Position numbers and translations under genes: made by a program. Below are positions 60,672 through 64,000 of a DNA stretch of 64,000 nt, piece after piece (position 1 is the first letter of the stretch; each line of letters starts with the position of its first letter). The DNA is from CAZEQK01 sp964514395 (GTDB lineage: Bacteria; Bacillota; Bacilli; Tepidibacillales; Tepidibacillaceae): the NCBI GenBank assembly GCA_964514395.1, contig CAZEQK010000007.1, positions 40,455 through 104,454 of the forward strand, read 5' to 3'. The notes under the pieces are model-generated. The model was not told the DNA's origin. It was given only the letters and a program-made list of their open reading frames with translations, and did no database searches.

Positions 60672-61112
60672 ATGGAGATGGAATTTATTCATGAGACTGG
60701 CTTTACTGGGGAGATTAAGGATTTTTTCATGAAGCAATGGCCCTCTGCAAACGAAGAGGTATTCCATTTTACTGATCAATCAAAATGGAAAATGGAAGAA
60801 CATATCATTACAGCAAGAGATCAGTCGGAGATTATTGGTGTTGCTCAATTTCGAATAATCGGCGGGGTTGGCTATCTTAGCACTTTATTAGTAAAAGAAG
60901 ATTACAGAGGAAAAGGTAAGGTTGGACAAGCTCTATTAGCAGAATTTGAGAGAATCGCAGCGGAAAAACAATGTCACAAGCTTGGTCTGAAATCCTATCG
61001 AGACAGCCGTTCAGCTAGTTTTTTTGCAAGTTATGGATATCAGATAGAAGGTATCTTAGTAAATGATATTCATGGTATTGATTGGGTGATGATGGCAAAA
61101 TTTCTATCATAG
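60672..61112 (+). CDS. GNAT-family N-acetyltransferase
   Basis: 146 aa. The acetyl-CoA loop is VKEDYRGKGKVGQALL (R-G-x-G-x-G/A). The remaining core is GYLSTLLV, and SASFFASYGYQIEG at the C-terminus. Substrate unknown. RBS GGGGAGG precedes ATG 60672. Same strand and close to glpX. Confidence 0.85.
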   Translation: MEMEFIHETGFTGEIKDFFMKQWPSANEEVFHFTDQSKWKMEEHIITARDQSEIIGVAQFRIIGGVGYLSTLLVKEDYRGKGKVGQALLAEFERIAAEKQCHKLGLKSYRDSRSASFFASYGYQIEGILVNDIHGIDWVMMAKFLS

Positions 61113-61128
61113 CAAGGATTCATTTTAT

Positions 61129-61169
61129 CATATAGGGAAGGGGAAGTCCCCCCCTATATGGTTTTTTTT
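61129..61169 (+). terminator. terminator after glpX-GNAT unit
   Basis: CATATAGGG (61129-61137) pairs with 61152-61160 around an inner GGGG/CCCC stem, then eight T. Confidence 0.88.
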
Positions 61170-61672
61170 GCCCAAAATCCACCATGGAAAAAAGTAGGCT
61201 CGTGGGACATGATAAATGCTTTTGGATCCAATTCATTAATCAAGTTAAAAAGATTGTGTTGGTTTTTTCTTTTTGTTAACACATAAAGTACTAGCCTGTC
61301 GCCGTCCTTTCCATTGGCAAACCAGCTTGTCACCCCATATCCTTTGTCTCTTAAGGCTTTTGGAAGCTGTCCATCGATGAATTGGGTGATCACCTGGACA
61401 GTCACATAGCCTAAAGCTAATCGTTCTTCAAGCTTTGTTCCAACAAGTACCCCTAGACCATAACCTAAACTATAGGCTAATAGGTTAATTGGATTATTTA
61501 ATCGATCTAATACGATGCTAAGTCCAGTTATGTAGACTGATACTTCAACGACACTAATAGATGCTGCTAGGTATTTCTTCCCCTTTAATGTAAAAATCAT
61601 TCTTAATGTAAAGAAAGAAACGTATACAATTTGAATGGTTAGGATGATGAAAAAGAAAATTAATACTTTCAT
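61154..61672 (-). CDS. UPF0316/YebE-type membrane protein (DUF2179)
   Basis: 172 aa. Three membrane helices (about 1-90) are followed by a cytoplasmic DUF2179 domain (VTVQVITQFIDG... RLVLYVLTKRK). Function unknown. ATG 61672 follows GGAGGAGAATG. Its stop lies inside the plus-strand terminator arm. Confidence 0.8.
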   Translation of the reverse strand: MKVLIFFFIILTIQIVYVSFFTLRMIFTLKGKKYLAASISVVEVSVYITGLSIVLDRLNNPINLLAYSLGYGLGVLVGTKLEERLALGYVTVQVITQFIDGQLPKALRDKGYGVTSWFANGKDGDRLVLYVLTKRKNQHNLFNLINELDPKAFIMSHEPTFFHGGFWAKKTI

Positions 61673-61751
61673 AAACATTCTCCTCCATGACAGCTTATAA
61701 AAAAACATTATAATCATTTTTTCAAATAAACTCAAATAATTATTAAATCAT

Positions 61752-62081
61752 CTATTCTCTGGTTACATTAAATATTTCCCAATTTCCTTGATAACCGTAA
61801 GGTTGAAGCTCATATGTCCAGAATTCTCCATCCTTTTTATTAATCTCAATTTGTGCCTTTTTAAAATTCTTGTAGATGGATACCACTACATCATGGTCTC
61901 CAATTTCAACACATGCTCTTTCAAATTCCATCAATTTACTTAGAAGGTTTTCGAAACTATGATGTTCATTATTATTCGTACGTTTGCTATTTTTAAATAT
62001 TCTCATCATAGGCTGCCATACGTTAATGATATATCTTTCCTCTAATTCCTTTATAATAAAAGGTTTTAATTCATTAAACAT
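61752..62081 (-). CDS. hypothetical protein, 109 aa
   Basis: Soluble, helical N-terminus with a short C-terminal segment (WTYELQPYGYQGNWEIFN). Not recognised. GGAGGTT is 7 nt before ATG 62081. Precedes UPF0316 gene by about 80 nt, same direction. Confidence 0.6.
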   Translation of the reverse strand: MFNELKPFIIKELEERYIINVWQPMMRIFKNSKRTNNNEHHSFENLLSKLMEFERACVEIGDHDVVVSIYKNFKKAQIEINKKDGEFWTYELQPYGYQGNWEIFNVTRE

Positions 62082-62191
62082 TTTAATAACCTCCAAAATT
62101 ATGATTACACCTATCTATATAGTATAATATCAAGTAGTTTTATCAAAATAAAAAAGAAAGTGAATGTTTAATAATGAAAGGGTGAAGTAAA

Positions 62192-62455
62192 ATGGATATT
62201 TTATATGAAGAAATTGAGAGTACTAATATTAAATATACAAGCTTTATCAGTGCTAACGATCGAAGATATGACCTAGCAATTATTCAAACCAATCATTTTT
62301 ATGGTAAGCATCTAATAATTAATATTCAATCAGGAAGAACTGCCATTGTTGGTAAGGATGATTTAGAGGAGCCAGGTTTTTTAGAAAGTGCATATAATCT
62401 TTCAGAAGAAGAAGCTGAGGACTTATATGACTATTTATCAAGCTATATACAATAA
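62192..62455 (+). CDS. DUF3055-like small protein
   Basis: 87 aa. The middle (DLAIIQTNHFYGKHLIINIQSGRTAIVGKDDLEE) and the acidic C-terminus (EEEAEDLYDYL) resemble the DUF3055 family of Firmicutes. Function unknown. RBS AAAGGGTG before ATG 62192. Confidence 0.65.
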   Translation: MDILYEEIESTNIKYTSFISANDRRYDLAIIQTNHFYGKHLIINIQSGRTAIVGKDDLEEPGFLESAYNLSEEEAEDLYDYLSSYIQ

Positions 62456-62569
62456 AGTAAAAATTCGAGCACATTAAATAAATCCACTAACCAAGAATGA
62501 AAAAACGTTAAATGACACAGCATAAAGGTAAAGATAATTTATAATAAAATAATCACTTTTGGAGTGTGG

Positions 62570-62884
62570 ATGATGGACCATTCAAAAGAAGAAGACAAAA
62601 TTAAAGAAAAGAATAATATTATTGAACGTGATCGTGCTTTTCAGGACCTTTCTACTGTTGAATCACAAAAGGACAATTTAATTCCTGAAGAGTTTCCTGA
62701 AGGTCCTTATGGTTCAGCAATTAATAGTACAGTACTTGGCAAAAAAGGCCTTTATCTTGAAAGTCAACGGAAAACATCAGCGTTCAACTATGAAGATAAG
62801 GAATTTCATGAGGGAATAGATCGCCAATACCCTGGCGCACATCCTACTCATGATGATCCTGAGGAAAACCACGAAAATCCTTAA
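62570..62884 (+). CDS. hypothetical acidic protein, 104 aa
   Basis: Charged, probably disordered. DHSKEEDKIKEKNN is at the start, and IDRQYPGAHPTHDDPEENHE near the C-terminus. GPYGSAINSTVLGKKGL is its most ordered part. GGAG lies 5 nt before ATG 62570 (62573 also possible). Common in Bacillales without assigned function. It is followed by a bidirectional terminator. Confidence 0.65.
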   Translation: MMDHSKEEDKIKEKNNIIERDRAFQDLSTVESQKDNLIPEEFPEGPYGSAINSTVLGKKGLYLESQRKTSAFNYEDKEFHEGIDRQYPGAHPTHDDPEENHENP

Positions 62885-62887
62885 AAT

Positions 62888-62921
62888 AAAAGTGCTGTTT
62901 CTGATATGAAATAGCACTTTT
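62888..62921. terminator. bidirectional terminator
   Basis: AAAAGTGCT and AGCACTTTT arms (62888-62896 with 62913-62921), with inner GTTTC/GAAAT pairing. Confidence 0.85.
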
Positions 62922-62925
62922 ATTT

Positions 62926-63213
62926 TTATGATTCATTACTACTTACTTTTTTTAAGACAAAGTGGGCACAACCAAAATTACAGTATTCTGAGAAATAATC
63001 TTCTACGGAGCCAATCTTAATATCGTCCGATATTCGATTTCTAGTATTTTCATAAAAACCCTTTAAACGTAATTGATTATATCCCCAATCCCCAACGATA
63101 TAGTCATATTTATTTAATATTTCACTATAACGTTCTCTAAATGCTTCTTGATTCCATCCTTCATTATAATTGTTAATTAATTCATAAGTATTTCCTAACA
63201 TGTGTATCATCAT
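62926..63213 (-). CDS. yutD: YutD family protein (DUF1027)
   Basis: 95 aa. YDYIVGDWGYNQLRLKGFY and YCNFGCAHFVLKK are nearly the same as B. subtilis YutD. Function unknown; conserved in Firmicutes. ATG 63213 or 63210 has GGGGTC upstream; the longer frame to 63255 lacks an RBS. Alone on the minus strand here. Confidence 0.85.
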   Translation of the reverse strand: MMIHMLGNTYELINNYNEGWNQEAFRERYSEILNKYDYIVGDWGYNQLRLKGFYENTRNRISDDIKIGSVEDYFSEYCNFGCAHFVLKKVSSNES

Positions 63214-63448
63214 TATATCGACCCCTATATCTAAAATTATTGAGTTTACATACAAATGATATATCTATATTATAACTGCCAATGACATCATTTAAAAATT
63301 TAAAAATATATTTCAATCATTATTATATAAAATGTTATTTCTTATAGTAAAGAATAAGTTTAACTTCTTTATTCCAATACCTTGACGATTGGTAAATTTT
63401 ATACTAGTATAACTTTATAAATAAAAATATATAAAAAGGGTGATTATA

Positions 63449-63871
63449 ATGGAATTGAAAAATGCTAAAACATTAGAAAACTTAAAAGCCGCTTTTGCTG
63501 GAGAATCACAAGCAAATAGACGTTACCTATATTTTTCAAAACAAGCAGATGTAGAAGGTTTAGCAGATGTATCTTCTTCTTTCCAGCGTATCGCTGATGG
63601 AGAAACATCCCATGCGTTCGGTCATTTTGACATGCTTCTAAAATTTGGTGCAGGTGATCCTGTTACTGATTTACCGGTTGGTACAACAAGTAACAATCTT
63701 AAGTCCGCAATTGCTGGAGAGGAATATGAGTTTAGTGAAATGTATCCAGGATTTGCAAAAGTAGCACGTGAAGAAGGATTCGATGAAATTGCTGAGTGGT
63801 TTGAAGTAATGTCAAAATCCGAAAAAGCACATGCTAATACATTCAAAAAAATCTTAGAAAAATTATCATAA
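63449..63871 (+). CDS. rubrerythrin, short form without rubredoxin domain
   Basis: 140 aa ferritin-like diiron protein. Glu in FAGESQANRRYLYF, ExxH in GETSHAFGH, then GEEYEFSEMYP and SEKAHANTF supply the metal ligands. The C-terminal Cys4 rubredoxin domain of classical rubrerythrins is absent. It reduces peroxide or stores iron in anaerobes. ATG 63449 has AAAGGG upstream. Its own terminator follows. Together with PrxU it indicates peroxide defence in an oxygen-sensitive lifestyle. Confidence 0.88.
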   Translation: MELKNAKTLENLKAAFAGESQANRRYLYFSKQADVEGLADVSSSFQRIADGETSHAFGHFDMLLKFGAGDPVTDLPVGTTSNNLKSAIAGEEYEFSEMYPGFAKVAREEGFDEIAEWFEVMSKSEKAHANTFKKILEKLS

Positions 63872-63904
63872 ATATCTTTTCAATTGCAAACTAATAACTT
63901 GTAT

Positions 63905-63931
63905 GGACTAGGAGAATAATTTACCTAGTCC
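63905..63931 (+). terminator. terminator after rubrerythrin
   Basis: GGACTAGG and CCTAGTCC arms, then a short T-run. Confidence 0.75.
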
Positions 63932-63948
63932 TTTCCTATGTTAAGTGA

Positions 63949-64000
63949 TAAAGAAGACTTGGTTCAGATGGAGTTTTTTATCTCCACCTGAACCTTAGCA
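63949..64000 (+). repeat. dispersed element B, copy 3 (B3), cut by window end
   Basis: The visible 52 nt (from ATAAAGAAGACTTGGTTCAG to CCTTAGCA) equal the start of B1 and B2, including the TTCAG-GAG / CTC-CTGAA hairpin. The rest lies beyond the window. Confidence 0.8.

Overview
The window looks like the chromosome of an AT-rich (by eye, not counted), spore-forming, low-GC Gram-positive bacterium of the order Bacillales. Evidence: sspI and a Spo0E-family gene, T-box leaders on pheST and trp, a pheT-zapA-cvpA and sspI-ysgA-pheS arrangement like Bacillus subtilis, and a long stretch colinear with the B. subtilis yui/yum/yut region (yuiH, pepA, yuiC, yuiA, yumB, yumC, yuzB, yuzD, yutG, yutE, yutD). 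Features unlike B. subtilis point to an organism with anaerobic or microaerobic, metal-dependent metabolism: a selenocysteine peroxiredoxin, futalosine-pathway menaquinone genes (two tandem mqnE-like genes), a molybdate transporter with a candidate RNA switch, a rubrerythrin, a cupredoxin and three Na+/H+ antiporters. The genus cannot be fixed from the sequence alone; Tepidibacillus/Vulcanibacillus-like lineages are only a guess.

Layout. 0-4 kb: IS3 remnant, M23/LysM/G5 cell-wall peptidase, cupredoxin plus two SHOCT proteins. 4.3-8.1 kb: heterodimeric ABC multidrug exporter preceded by a 25-codon leader ORF and attenuator. 8.1-18.2 kb: CstR/CsoR-like repressor, cvpA, zapA, pheT, pheS (T-box), ysgA, ktrA, sspI, M42 peptidase, DUF2164 and nhaA. 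18.8-21.3 kb: leader RNA and modABC. 21.4-31.3 kb: MurF-like ligase, selenoprotein peroxiredoxin, FMN glutamate-synthase-like protein, two NhaC-type antiporters and small housekeeping or unknown genes. 31.6-38.4 kb: complete trpEGDCFBA with a leader carrying two serial T-box antiterminator/terminator modules. 38.6-49.5 kb: molybdopterin oxidoreductase, Q-rich protein, bpsAB, pepA, 3D-domain protein, HemQ-type protein, yuiA, Nudix, NDH-2, Rrf2 regulator and YumC. 49.6-51.6 kb: decayed zone with an ABC-ATPase fragment and short unassigned ORFs. 52.6-64 kb: mqnE pair, YuzB/YuzD, dehydrogenases, pgpA, a Cys-rich regulator, yutE, glpX, yutD and rubrerythrin.

The most notable protein finding is at 22695-23288: a 198-codon peroxiredoxin reading frame with one in-frame UGA exactly at the peroxidatic cysteine (TYV-U-ATE) and a bacterial SECIS-like hairpin just downstream. 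It is best read as an intact selenoprotein rather than a pseudogene. Its C-terminal resolving cysteine is replaced by Thr.

Two families of dispersed, structured intergenic repeats also run through the window. Element A (about 105 nt) is at 13.06, 15.08, 30.8 and 52.4 kb plus a stub at 26.34 kb. Element B (about 155-165 nt) is at 38.4 and 52.2 kb and is cut by the window end at 63.95 kb. No protein gene explains them. No tRNA, rRNA or CRISPR array was seen.
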